A stretch of 64,000 nt of DNA from contig CM035807.1 in the NCBI GenBank assembly GCA_020466095.1, positions 12,735,507 through 12,799,506 of the forward strand. Reading direction: 5' to 3'. The notes below the pieces were generated by a model, which searched no databases, was not told the origin of the DNA, and saw only the letters and a list, made by a program, of their open reading frames with translations. Positions 1 to 10,540 of the stretch are shown piece by piece. Position 1 is the first letter of the stretch. Every line of letters starts with the position of its first letter. Both the position numbers and the translations under genes were made by a program. Origin of the DNA: Chlorops oryzae (Eukaryota > Arthropoda > Insecta > Diptera > Chloropidae).

Positions 1-1700
1 GATATTCGAAGTAAAGGTACAGAAAGACATAACTGAGACCGACTTCGGGGGGAGATTAGAGCTTAAAACCTCCTGTGAGAAATGCACTTGAATATTTATA
101 CATAATTTCGAGCTTTGACTTTCAAAGAGCATACTTAACGATGGGAGCGCTGCAAAAAACTTATCTGGAGTTTATTATTTTCCATATTGCGGCTTGAAAT
201 TCAAAATAAAAATTAAAGACTATGCAGTCCGCCTACTCCAACGCCCACAACTGAATATTTTTCAATGATTCTGATCAAAAAGGCATAAAATCTTCAAACT
301 CGTCGCATAGGTTGATGACTCAAACGTAAAATAAGCACACACCCACCACATAAATTGTTAATTGGAATAAGTCCACCGATCTCGTCGAGAAAGTGGGCAT
401 ATCAAAGTCATGTTTCACTGACCTCAGCTTTCTTCCTCTTTTTTTTTTTTAATTTTAAATACTCGTCTGCAGGTTCTATTAATCTCTGACGAAAACTCGT
501 ATATGGGTGATAAGAAATTTTTATTGTTTCTTCCGCGTTTTATCTTGTTTGAACGTCAAATGATGCAGAATATTATGAATACTTCGAACGCGCAAATAAA
601 AGCTTAATGAACAACCCTTAAACAAATATTAAAACTGAAACGATGATTGCTTTCTCCCTGGGATTGTCGAATGTCATCTTGCTGCTGGCTCTTTCTTTTT
701 TGAAGTTAGAAAAGCGGTTTGATGTTCAACTTCGCTAAACTTATTCGCAAAATGTTGGTAAAATAATTGTTTGTTTTTTCCTCCATAAAGTATGCTTTTA
801 AGCAGCATATTTATGGCTTACTAAAAAGTCTTGCCGCTTTCAAAGGTAAACAAGATTTAAAGATCTAAAGACTCTATTCATTTGCCCACAAATTTCGATA
901 TGTCATACAATTTCAGAAATGATTGCGAATGTCATTTTATAGCCACAAAATATGTTGAATAGAATTCACAACATGTATAAGCAAAATATCGCCCAAGATG
1001 CGTGTATGAGTTCTCACACTGATGCGATAACCAATGGCAAAATCAAAACCTGTTCATACAAATCAATTCAAGTATTGAATTCTTAGAGTTCATTTGTAGG
1101 TTTCCATGTGGATTTCTGATTCTGGTAGCGAAATGTGGTTCGTAAAGTTGATAATGTCCTGCAGTGCTGCAGTTACCATAGAAACTGCATTGTTCTTGTG
1201 CGACATATGTACATACATACCATATCTGAAAGACAAATTTTTTGTGTTACTGCCTGCTAAGATGGATTTACAAAAACAATAAATGCCGGCTTTAAGGCTT
1301 TCGGAGAAAAGTTTTGAATTTTCTATTCTATTCGTTGAGAATTGGCAGTTCACAAGCCAATTACACTCAGACTTTTGTTCTCTGGGCGTACAAAATTCGA
1401 CTTGAACATGAAGAGGGATATTCGAAAGCATCCAATTTATGAAGAGAAGCTACAGCAATTGCATTGAATTCAATGGTTTTCGAACTAACTGGATCCCACA
1501 CTCGAAGATTGTTAGAAATATCTTTTGTTTCCTGCAACTCAAAATCAAAGTTTCTTTGGGTTTGAGTCTGCGGTATTTCAGAAACGATAACATTGAGAAC
1601 TACTAGGTTTAATGTAAGGCATTATGCTTTGCTGAATTCGAACTGTCTAATTCCATACTGTCGATTGCCAAGCAAAGCTAATTTGTTTCGAAAAATTAAT
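1..1700. other. No recognisable gene or repeat
   Basis: AT-rich DNA with scattered homopolymer tracts and no open frame that I recognise. A 113-codon minus-strand frame at 1090-1431 has no motif I can name and may be chance. Nothing here is supported as a gene. Confidence 0.5.
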
Positions 1701-2238
1701 ATAGCCTTAGGCTAGGTACACACGGCGAATATGCTCGCCGATATTGTGCGGCTTGTTAAAACTTTTACTCACGTGTAGGGGTAGTTTTCGAGTCACTCGT
1801 TGTTTTCGGAAAATTTCAATTTTTAGCGAGCAGCTCGCGGCAATGTATGGCGAAAAATGCGAATGTCGATTGAATAATATGGATTTTAGGGCCGAGTTTG
1901 AAGTTTGGCAGATAAAAAATGAATCACATAAAAGCATTAACATTGTCCATGGTTTTCTTTTGACTCTTCACTCGGTTAAAGCGTTTTCTTAACGAGTCCT
2001 TCGCCTTCTGTGTGCACTAGGGCTGCTCTTAACTCTATGGAGAAATTTTGAAGCGAGTTTCTGATCGGTCTCAGGGCCCAGAAGTGTTCCATTAGACATG
2101 GAGGAGAAACGTGAGAAATTCGGAGGCAATCGGATAACGGGAACCCGTGGCAGTTTTCAATTGAAGTTTGGGAAATTGGCAAAAATAGAGAGGAAACGGC
2201 CCTTAACTCCCCACAAGGCGCCCCTACGGATATATAAA
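1700..2238. other. Unclassified, probably repeat-derived
   Basis: This stretch is less AT-rich than its surroundings and has short overlapping frames on both strands (1744-1992 plus, 1976-2248 minus), none recognised. It leads directly into the C-rich tandem array, so it may be the non-tandem part of the same repetitive element. That link is inference. Confidence 0.3.
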
Positions 2239-2662
2239 GTATGGCCAACCCCCATTATTTTTTTACTCCGAACATTTTTTCTGAACAAACCTACCCCCTA
2301 TCTCCCCTCCTTAAGGGGGCTCCCATACAAAAATAATTTTTTAAAAACTTTTCCCCCCATCTTCCTAACTAGCCCCAGAGTGCTCCTAGAGGAGTCAAAT
2401 GTATGACCGACCCCCATTAACTTTGTCCCCCTAACATTTTCTCCGAACATACTTAACTTCTATCTCCCCCCCTTAAGGGGGCTCCCATATAAAACTACCT
2501 TAATTTGAGCAAAAATTCATACAAAATGGCCGTCACTTCAGTTAAACCCCTCCTAGGGGGCTGATATATATAACCGACCCCCATTATTTTTTTACCCCAA
2601 ACATTTTCTTCAAACATACCTACCCTCTATCTCCCCTCGTTAGGGGGGTCCCCATACAAAAT
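2239..2662 (+). repeat. Three tandem copies of a C-rich ~165-bp repeat
   Basis: Three diverged units begin near 2239, 2401 and 2567. Each opens with a block like ACCGACCCCCATT, continues through a CTATCTCCCC-TTAAGGGGG core and ends in CTCCCATA-CAAAA. The spacing is about 162 and 167 bp. An inverted copy of the same unit lies at about 48885-49020. Units have drifted, so the array is old. Family unknown. Confidence 0.75.
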
Positions 2663-3365
2663 TAGGCTTAAATTAAAGAAAAATGCCTCACGAACTTCAA
2701 TCTATAATATAGATGCCGTAGGAACAAGAAAGAGCATGTTCAGCATAGATATTCGAAAAATTTACAAAATTACCTTTTAAACGAGCCTAATATGAAGAAT
2801 ATTGGATTAGTTTTTGGTGTGTTTTAATAATATGATATATTTTATTACCTTTTTTTTAAAACTGAATTTTGGGTTCCATCCCCTAACTGTCCAAATAATG
2901 ACCCTAGTAGAAAAAAAATATATTTTCGAGTCAAATGCCGCAAACCTCAATCTATGACGACTTTTTTGAGACTATAACCATTAAAATCGGTTAGTGGTTT
3001 CTATTCATAAAATTAATTCAAAACAAATATTTTTTGAAACGCATTATTCACTGTTTTCACGTTCGTTTCTTAGGTCTTCGCATGTCTCTCTCGGTCTGTA
3101 CGCATGGCTCTCTCGGTCTGTACGAATGCATTGATTACTAAATGAGCGGCCACCTAAGTCAAAAAAATCCAAAGACACACCCTGAAATGAGTGCATATTC
3201 AATTTATGAAATCTTCTCCTAATTTATTGAACTTAAATTCAAATTTCCCAAAAACAATGAGAAGCCAAGAAATAAACTTTGGCGTCGTGAAATAATCTTG
3301 CACGCTTGACAGTTGAAATATCGCGGGCGCAAGCACAATCACGACGATAGCATAAACTGTGACTG
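2663..3365. other. Non-coding, only a 22-bp tandem repeat seen
   Basis: AT-rich DNA containing the short duplication at 3086-3130 and no recognisable gene. Confidence 0.45.
3086..3130 (+). repeat. 22-bp tandem duplication
   Basis: The motif TCTCTCGGTCTGTACG is repeated twice with a 22-bp period (TCGGTCTGTA at 3091 and 3113). Short and isolated. Confidence 0.7.
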
Positions 3366-3900
3366 ATGCTTGAATGTCATCGAAATAAGCTCACAAGTAT
3401 TGAAGCAAACAGAAAACTTTTCAAACAGAATATTCGCAAGGACCAAGACCCGTGGCAGCTAACTGTGGCGATTGAACAGTGGGTTCAAACCGATGAATTA
3501 ATAAAATTGGTAGAAGTACCATTCAGAATTTCAGCAAAAAAATCAAATTTATTTGAAGGCAATCTTCGCATTTAATCTTTTAAAAATTTGGAGTTTGAAA
3601 AAAGGAGGCTGAAGATACATTTATATTTAATTTTTTTTGATATTTTCTTTTTAAAAATTTGTCAGACTTTTGATTAACTTAAACTACTGTAACAGAATTG
3701 CGCTCCGTTCGAAAGCAGACCTGGTGATGCAAATGTTTTGGTATTTGGTAGGTGCTCAAAAATCTTCTGACGTAAATACTGAAAGTGAGTTCAAATTCGT
3801 GAGGTCTTGTGCTTATTCACATGACAAATTGGAGATAATATATAATCATGAGGAACGAGACTTTCGCTTGGATGAATGTATGGCGGGGTGCATCGTATGA
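3366..3900 (+). CDS. Possible diverged relative of the 5.4 kb small gene (two open blocks)
   Basis: Two plus-strand frames (3366-3575, 69 aa; 3670-3900, 76 aa) look somewhat protein-like but match no family I know. The first contains an ELIKLVEV stretch resembling ELIEFRDI in the 5400-6602 protein. The second contains RIALRSKADLV followed by a Trp, resembling its KIRLRFNAEK...W segment. Order is the same in both loci. A plausible acceptor (TGTAACAG) lies at about 3692, but I could not place a good donor for the first block. These are short, hand-made alignments, so homology is inference and the locus could equally be chance or a decayed copy. Confidence 0.22.
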
Positions 3901-4707
3901 CACGAAAGAGCTAAAGTCGTGATTTTTCATTCAAATTTTTTGGTTCTTCTTTGCCATTTTGCCATTTTCCAAGTATTTTCTCATCGTTTTCTGGAGGTTT
4001 AGCGATAACCCTTGGGATGGGTGAATGAAATTTGAAAGCACTGAATGACAGGCTGTTCGGTTAGTTGACAGTAGATAAAAGTGTAAATGTATGTGTAACA
4101 CTTTAAAATTAATGGGAAAAAATTAAGATTTTCTCCGCCCTTGCTGGTTGAAATTTTTTCATGATTTTTGAGTTGCTATTAAATTTTCGCTGTTAAATCT
4201 TCACGGTTCAATTTTCACTGTGCAAATTACAATTAACGAATCACAAAATTGAACGAATATGAAAACAAAGACAAAAAACTAACTTGAATAGAAAGTCTTA
4301 AGTTTGCCAAAAAAACTTGTAATGAACATTCTTTTGATTAAAAATGGCTTTTTAGTTTATAAAACTAGTTTAAAATAGTGCGCAAAATGACACGAGAGAT
4401 GCGCAGTCTATCAGACAGCAATAATTAGAAGCTCCTAGTCAAGGTCAAGTGCTATTATGCTGCTTTCCTTAATCATTAAAGAACGAAAATAATCGAAACT
4501 TCCATTAACCACTCCTCTTTGCCAAAAGCGATGAACAGACAAGAAAAACCAAAAGGTTTGGATTGAATTGCCTGTCTTAAAACCTTACAACGGGTTTCTT
4601 TTGAAAACACTTCTTGGCATGAAATTAAACATGGAAATTTTACCTTTGCCATTAAGAAGACTATTTTCCGTTGGTGCGTATAAGTAAAGCACCAATAGAA
4701 GCTTAAT
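3901..4707. other. No supported gene
   Basis: AT-rich spacer between the candidate small-gene blocks. A 79-codon minus-strand frame (4585-4824) overlaps the plus-strand candidate at 4708-5151; neither is recognised as a known protein. Confidence 0.4.
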
Positions 4708-5151
4708 AAAGGCCAAAAAAAAAATACTGGGATACAATTTGGCGAAGGTGAAATTCAGGCCCAAATTGGCAATGGGCGTGATAAACCTAATTTCGATCAT
4801 CCTTGGAAGGTATTCCGCTTGCAAAGGGACTATTCAGACAAAAGTGTAAGCAGAACACAAAAGGCGAAAGTAGAAAATCAAAGCAATAATTTTTTGCAGG
4901 AAAGGATTTCTCATTTATAGAGTGACGAGTCCTTAAAGACATCAGAAAAATTTCGTTTTAAAACTTTCATGTACCGCAATGAGGTAAGTCTTCAAAAGGA
5001 GTTACAACGGTTACTTGTTATGTATTTTGTCATTGCTTTCATTTACAAAGACCCATTTGTTTTAAATTCCGTACCTCATGCGGATTTCTGTTATTTTAAC
5101 ATCAATAAAATGGCATATGAACACTTTGAAAAAATAAAAGTGAACGAATGA
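4708..5151 (+). pseudogene. Possible broken relative of the 5.4 kb small gene
   Basis: A plus-strand frame is open from about 4708 to a TGA ending at 5151 except for a single in-frame TAG at 4918-4920. The part before the stop contains KVFRLQRD and the part after contains KFRFKTFMYRNE...ELQRLL. In the same order these resemble CVFLTVNRD and KIRLRFNAEK...ELWQAL of the 5400-6602 protein. The bases before 4921 end in TTTATAG and could instead be a splice acceptor, making 4921-5151 a last exon. I cannot choose between a pseudogene, an exon and coincidence. No start codon or first exon was located. Confidence 0.25.
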
Positions 5152-5399
5152 ATGTAAGCACACCCTTCCGAGTAACTCAAAATTCACGTAAAAGCAGTTA
5201 TTTCACAGTAAATCTCAAAACCATAAATTCAACCAGTTTCAACATGAACAACGACAGTTCCAACATTTCCTGTCGTTTTGCGCAAAATTTACCCTGAACC
5301 ATATTTTTGCGACAGGAAAGTTCATTCGTCGTTCTTACACGATTTAATTCTTTTGTTCATACAATACGCTTGTTCAAACTTGTAGAAAAGTAAATTGTT
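5133..5399 (+). promoter_or_regulatory. Conserved upstream flank of the small gene
   Basis: This flank shares several blocks, in order, with the flank of the 27.5 kb copy: AAAATAAAAGT, CGTAAAAG-AGTTATTTCAC, AAAACCATAAATT and TTGTAGAAAAG. The last block lies just before the start codon in both. That suggests the duplication included promoter or 5' UTR sequence. No TATA box or initiator could be assigned. Confidence 0.4.
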
Positions 5400-6602
5400 A
5401 TGATAACGGAACACCTTCGCGATCCATTACATGAACTGTTCGTCCCATTGCTATCTCTGACAAAGGAAAAGTGGACAAATGAACATATTCCCATTCGAGT
5501 TGTTGGATGTTTTAATAGTTGTGAGTAAAAAATTTAAATATAAAATATAAAAATATATTTAAAATATTAAATATTAAAAAATTTAAATCAATTACCGCAT
5601 TAATATTACAAGTACGGCCGGTGACATACCGCTTGTTAAGTATAAGAAAATCTACTCAAAAAAATAATGTTTTAATAGCATTTGCAATATAGCTGGCGGC
5701 CCTGTTGAGCTGAGAACTGTCAACAAAATACATAAAAAGTGAGTTCCAATGAAATAGGGACAGGGTGAGGTTCCTTTAATGATACAAAAGTATCACTTTC
5801 ACTGCTGTCATACAAATTAAATCGTTTTTGGTGTAGGTACTCAGTTTATAATTTCAAATTAAATAAACAAAATTATTCCGAAAAATTATTTTGAAATAAA
5901 ATTTTATTGGACATACCGCTGACTTTAACTCCCGCTTTAAACAATCTCTTCGAATGTGCTTAGCTTAATAATTATTTGTAGGATTCTTTGTTTAGATTTT
6001 AGCATTTTTGCACTGAATTGAAGGGATGACTTTATTCCAATATAGAACGTGACATGTTTTTACTAATGAGTGCTCCAAAAACGGGAGGAGAAAGAGGACT
6101 TACAGATACTTGAGCACATTTTCCGAAGTAAACTTCATATCCGTGTACTTTTCACTTAAGGATAATTTGCATATCCTTATCTATGTGTTAGTTAGACTTC
6201 CTTTTGTTTCCATTTTTTTTTACAGTATTTTCTACATCGTTGAGATCCATTTGGCTATAGTTTTGTTTGTCTTCTAATTAGCTTCTGTTGAGCTTTCAAG
6301 TTAAACGTGCTACTGCTCTGCCGTGACATTTTATCTGGCGGTGAGCATTTTCGTGCTTGAAACGTTAACTACGTCCTCTTTAATTAACAGCTCTATTTGA
6401 TGGAACTTGTGTGTTCTTGACGGTAAATAGAGATAGAGAGCTAATTGAATTTCGTGATATTGAGCCTTCATTTGCGGTGGATCCATTCAGCAGCACAACT
6501 TTTAAAATCAGACTAAGATTTAATGCTGAAAAATCATGTCTAAATGAGTTGTGGCAAGCTTTAAAACCCATAATAAAATATAGGATAAAATTTACTACAT
6601 AA
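5400..6602 (+). CDS. Candidate two-exon small protein gene (110 aa), unknown family
   Basis: Exon 1 runs 5400-5520 (ATG plus 40 codons and one base) and is followed by the donor GTGAGT. Exon 2 runs 6391-6602 after a pyrimidine-rich acceptor ending TAATTAACAG, and ends in TAA. The split codon joins in phase (T + CT = Ser) and gives a 110-aa product. An in-frame TAA at 5391-5393, with no AG between it and the ATG, supports this start. The N-terminus holds EHLRDPLHELFVPLLSL, then alternating hydrophobic residues suggesting beta strands, and a C-terminal amphipathic segment with ELWQAL. The size and strand-rich pattern would fit a small OB-like barrel, but this is a guess. The main support is the related exon 1 at 27483. 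I recognise no family, and the 870-bp intron could hide another exon. Confidence 0.5.
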
Positions 6603-9600
6603 GCTCAAAAGCTGTACCAAGATTCATAAAGAATTGAAACGAATAGTTAAACTATATCAATGATAAGAATTTAGAAATGATTAAACAAGGATTTGTATTT
6701 GAGTTTCGAAAGTGATTAAACATTTTGAATTAATTAATTAAAATAGTGAAAAAATTTTCCTTTGAGTCTTTAACTTCGGCAAAATAAAAAAATTTCTTTT
6801 CACAGATATGAAAAAAGCTTTTAAATCATTCATCCCCTCCAGGTTTCAACTGATTTGCATTTATTGGAATCATTTCGCCTTTGAATTGTTTCTGTACGCA
6901 TATTTTTTGCGCCACGCGTGATTATTTCAATTGAAGCAATATTCTAAAGCATCAATTTTTGCAACGCAATATCCGTTTTCAAATAACACAAATTGATTTG
7001 ATTCTACACGCGTTGTGATAATGAAATTTCATTTTAAATGAACACATGATGTCTATCCCATTTTATGGCAATGACTTTCATTACCAATGTGATTGCTTCC
7101 AATTTTTTCATTAGTCCTTAATTAAAATTTTTGCAAAATTTGCGAAGCACTTAACATAAATTTTTGAAGAGCTTGCATAGCTGATCCGGTGAAATTTATA
7201 CCCCCTTCAGGACAATAGCTAAATATGTAGTTATCTTCTAATGCGTATTGTAAATTGTATTGTAGAAATGTACTAAATTATAGTTAACAGTTTCATCATT
7301 TTGCAAATATAGATGTATACGTAATGTTAAGGGCTACCAAAATTATCTGAAATAAAATTGCTCATACGTCGGGTACTACAACTAAAGTAGTGTCATCCAA
7401 TTCTCAAAACTATCTATAATATGTGAGTTATATTACGCAAAAGAAAATATCTAAACAATTCAATTGCATTTTTCTGTATTTCAAAGAAGTTCTTTTAAAG
7501 GAACGTCTTTTCTGAGAGATCCCTTATACGGTTGCATCTGAATTTGGACTCGTGTTCTTTAGTTTGATAATGAAGTTTAGTTTGATGCATTCTAGGCTTT
7601 TACATTATCGTTTTATTGAGTTTATATGCAGCTTTGCACAGAAGAAAATCACTTCCGAAATTGCAGTGATAAGCTTATGATATGAAATGTTGAGACGAGA
7701 AATCAGCCATAACAATAAGTTTTCATTGTGGTCTTTAAAGTCCGATTGAAATAAGTTTTATGCATGCTTGAGAATATAAAGATAAATTGATCTCTTATTT
7801 ATAAAATTTTCTTAGTTAAAGTTTTATTCCTCAATATAATTCACAAACTATTTTGTTTTATCATACTTAACGAAATGTTATTAACAGTAACATTTCCCAA
7901 AGTATAAAATATTCTGAGAAGATATCACAAACAATAAATTTGATGAACGTAGATGTAAATACAATGCATTAATTGATGTTCGGTGTTTTTACTAAATATA
8001 GTTGACAATTTTTAGTTCTTTTAGTTCAAAATATAGCTCATCATTTTCTGATGCTTCATCAGTATACCACAAATTAATGACAAACGCTAATTGGCTATCG
8101 AATCATGAGCTCGTATTTTTGACAAATGGCGGATCACGCACATATTTGCTTAAAACATGTCCAGTTTTGATCATGATTAAGAACAAAGTAAGTCTGTTTT
8201 GTTACATAAGTTCAAACAAAGCTCGATAAATAAGGATAGCATTTAGTTTTCTGGTATTTTATTCCTTAAGACTTACTTAATAGTTACTTAAAATTGACCA
8301 TCTACATTTCTATTTGTTGTATTTCAGAATTCTTTCGGAACCGAATCCAATGGAACTTTCCATACGAAAACATAAAAGCCACGATATAAGTGCTTTCAGC
8401 AAGGTTCTGCAAAAACAAATTTTATTAAGATTACGTTCAGTAATACGACTTCAAGCGAAAGCTTTCAACTAACCGAGTCTGAGTTTTATTTTCTGTCTAA
8501 CTCTTGATTGCCCTTTACATTTTTTATAAGGAGCTCCTGCCAACAGTCTGGAGATTGGAATACATTATCACATAACGGTTGTACTCGAGGAAGAAGATGC
8601 ACACGGGCTTTGAAGTTAAAAAGAAATTCCAAAAAAGATTGCATTTCATGAACGAAATCGATTTGAACCATGGGCAGTCGAAGCATGTTTTCATGCACAC
8701 ATACTTTCGTACATACACGAGTATACCTCTCTGGCAGCGATGACGTAGCCAAAGCTTCTTGCAGAATTAAAAACAAAAAAAAATTCAAAGGAAAGATTAT
8801 AAAAAAAATCATAAAATGACGAAACGAAAAGTAATGTCGGACCAACTCGATTCCCATACACCACATTATGGTGAACGGCAAAAAAATGGGTTTGATCACA
8901 AGGAACCGATTGTGAAGCAAGTCTCTGTTTTATATGGCTTTACTTGGTTCCCATCCTTCTGCACTAAAGTTCAGTTCATTTCAATGAATTGGTCTCCAAA
9001 ACAGAAGTTTTTCTTTTTTACTTTTTTTAGCATTAATCTTCACAGAACATTACAAAATATTACTGGCTACGAAGCAAGTTATTATTTGAAATCACCTTAT
9101 AAGACTGAAAGTGCTTCCTCACTTGGCGAGTAAAGTGCTATTAGTAAGTATTTTACTTGCGCTTACCAAGTGTGGTTGATCAAAAAGTACTTTCAGCAGG
9201 CAAAAATATAAAGTTTTAGGGCAACAAAAACTTGCTTTTTCAGGAGGTAAAATAGCTTTAAATTTTATAATAAAAGTGGATGCCTTTCCGAAAAGAATCT
9301 CTAACAAGTTCAATCAAGACAATGTAAGCTTTAGTTCTCGAAAGAGCTAACATCTTTTAACAGAATTCAGAACAAAAAGTGGATCAGCCAAAACGCATCA
9401 ACGAGTTCAAACACCGCCTGTTCAGCTACGTGAAAAAAAAATCAAATCTCTGTAGCTTATTTTTTCAACTTGCCTTTACTCCCTTGCCCCTGCAGACTAT
9501 ACGTACCTACGTTTCCTGAAAAACTGAGAAGCGAGAAAGAAAAACCATGAAAAAGTCAAATATTAGTTGAAATATTTCAAAAGTTGTCTCCCAAGCCATT

Positions 9601-10397
9601 TATTCCAATTTCCCACAGTTTTCACACAACTGCACTGCAAGAAATGAGAAAAGACAAAGTAGAAAGTGTGTGAAAGGAAATGGGAAAAACAAAAAACTAT
9701 GATTACTGCAAGATTTAAAGAAATCTCTAAAGGAGATGTTAGCGTTTTAAAGCCGAAAAAAGGCATAAAAATTATGTTGCCTTTAAAAGGTGGCATTTTT
9801 CCCGAGGGGCTGACAGAGCATATTTTTTATTTATTTTTTGGCATCATATCTGACTGTCGCAAGATCCTCACAAAGCGAATATACCACGCTAAGTCTGGGT
9901 AGAAAAAGACTAAACGTTAAGATAATTTAAAATCGATTTTTGATTTCGTTAGTCAAACGTCCTTTAAAGAATTTTATTAACTCAATTTGGAACATGAACA
10001 TAAGGAATTTTGGTAATGAGACTTTGTGAAAATTTAAGACCTTATTAAGTAAAATCCATTTTTCGAAACGCAAACATATTTGAGTTCTATTCTTCGTTCT
10101 TCCATTGGATTTCGATAACTTTTGTATGAACAGAAGTTCAAAAATGCTAACGAGAAAATTATTCGAAGCATAAATTTTGTCGCCCACAAAAGTGACAGAA
10201 TGCAATTATTTCGATAGTGACTTTACTGACTGAGCTTTAATTAAATCGCAAACATGAAGAAAATTTCTCAATCATATAAGGGTACCTCTTGCACAAATTG
10301 TCGACATGTTTTGATGCCAGCTAATTAAAACTTAAATGTGAAAATACAATAGAATGAACAAGTTATGTCTGCAGCGTGGTATGTGATATCTTTATGC
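6603..10397. other. No supported gene
   Basis: AT-rich DNA with scattered short frames. The longest, on the minus strand at 8486-8920 (144 codons, beginning at a TTG), has one hydrophobic stretch but no motif I recognise, and a plus-strand frame overlaps it. I treat it as chance. Confidence 0.45.
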
Positions 10398-10540
10398 AGT
10401 GGGGTAGCCAGACATGTCAGTGCCCGGGACACAATGGGGGCACAGTGAAGGAAATGGCGATCCTGCCACTCGCTCTAAAAAAAAAAAAAATTAAAATTAA
10501 AATATGATTTGGCGCCCGGGGAGGCTGCCATCTTCAACCC
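10398..10540. repeat. GC-richer repeat fragment, possible hAT-type MITE remnant
   Basis: The block starts CAGTGGGGTAGCCAG, contains GTGCCCGGGACA and GGGGGCACAG, then a poly-A tract, and ends near GCGCCCGGGGAGGCTGCC. The two ends are roughly inverted. The CAGTGG-GTAGCCAG start resembles termini common in animal hAT-like MITEs. No target duplication was found, so the class is uncertain. Confidence 0.35.

Noticed and set aside
1090..1431. 113-codon minus-strand gene
   Set aside because: No motif, no splice context and no similarity to anything else in the window.
4969..4989. Splice donor in CGCAATGAG|GTAAGT at 4984
   Set aside because: The sequence is a strong donor match, but the frame stays open through it to 5151 and the downstream residues are the ones resembling the 110-aa protein. 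I could not exclude splicing, only prefer read-through.
8486..8920. 144-codon minus-strand frame with a hydrophobic stretch
   Set aside because: It starts at TTG, has no recognisable domain and overlaps a plus-strand frame of 105 codons. In 64 kb of AT-rich DNA one frame of this size can occur by chance.
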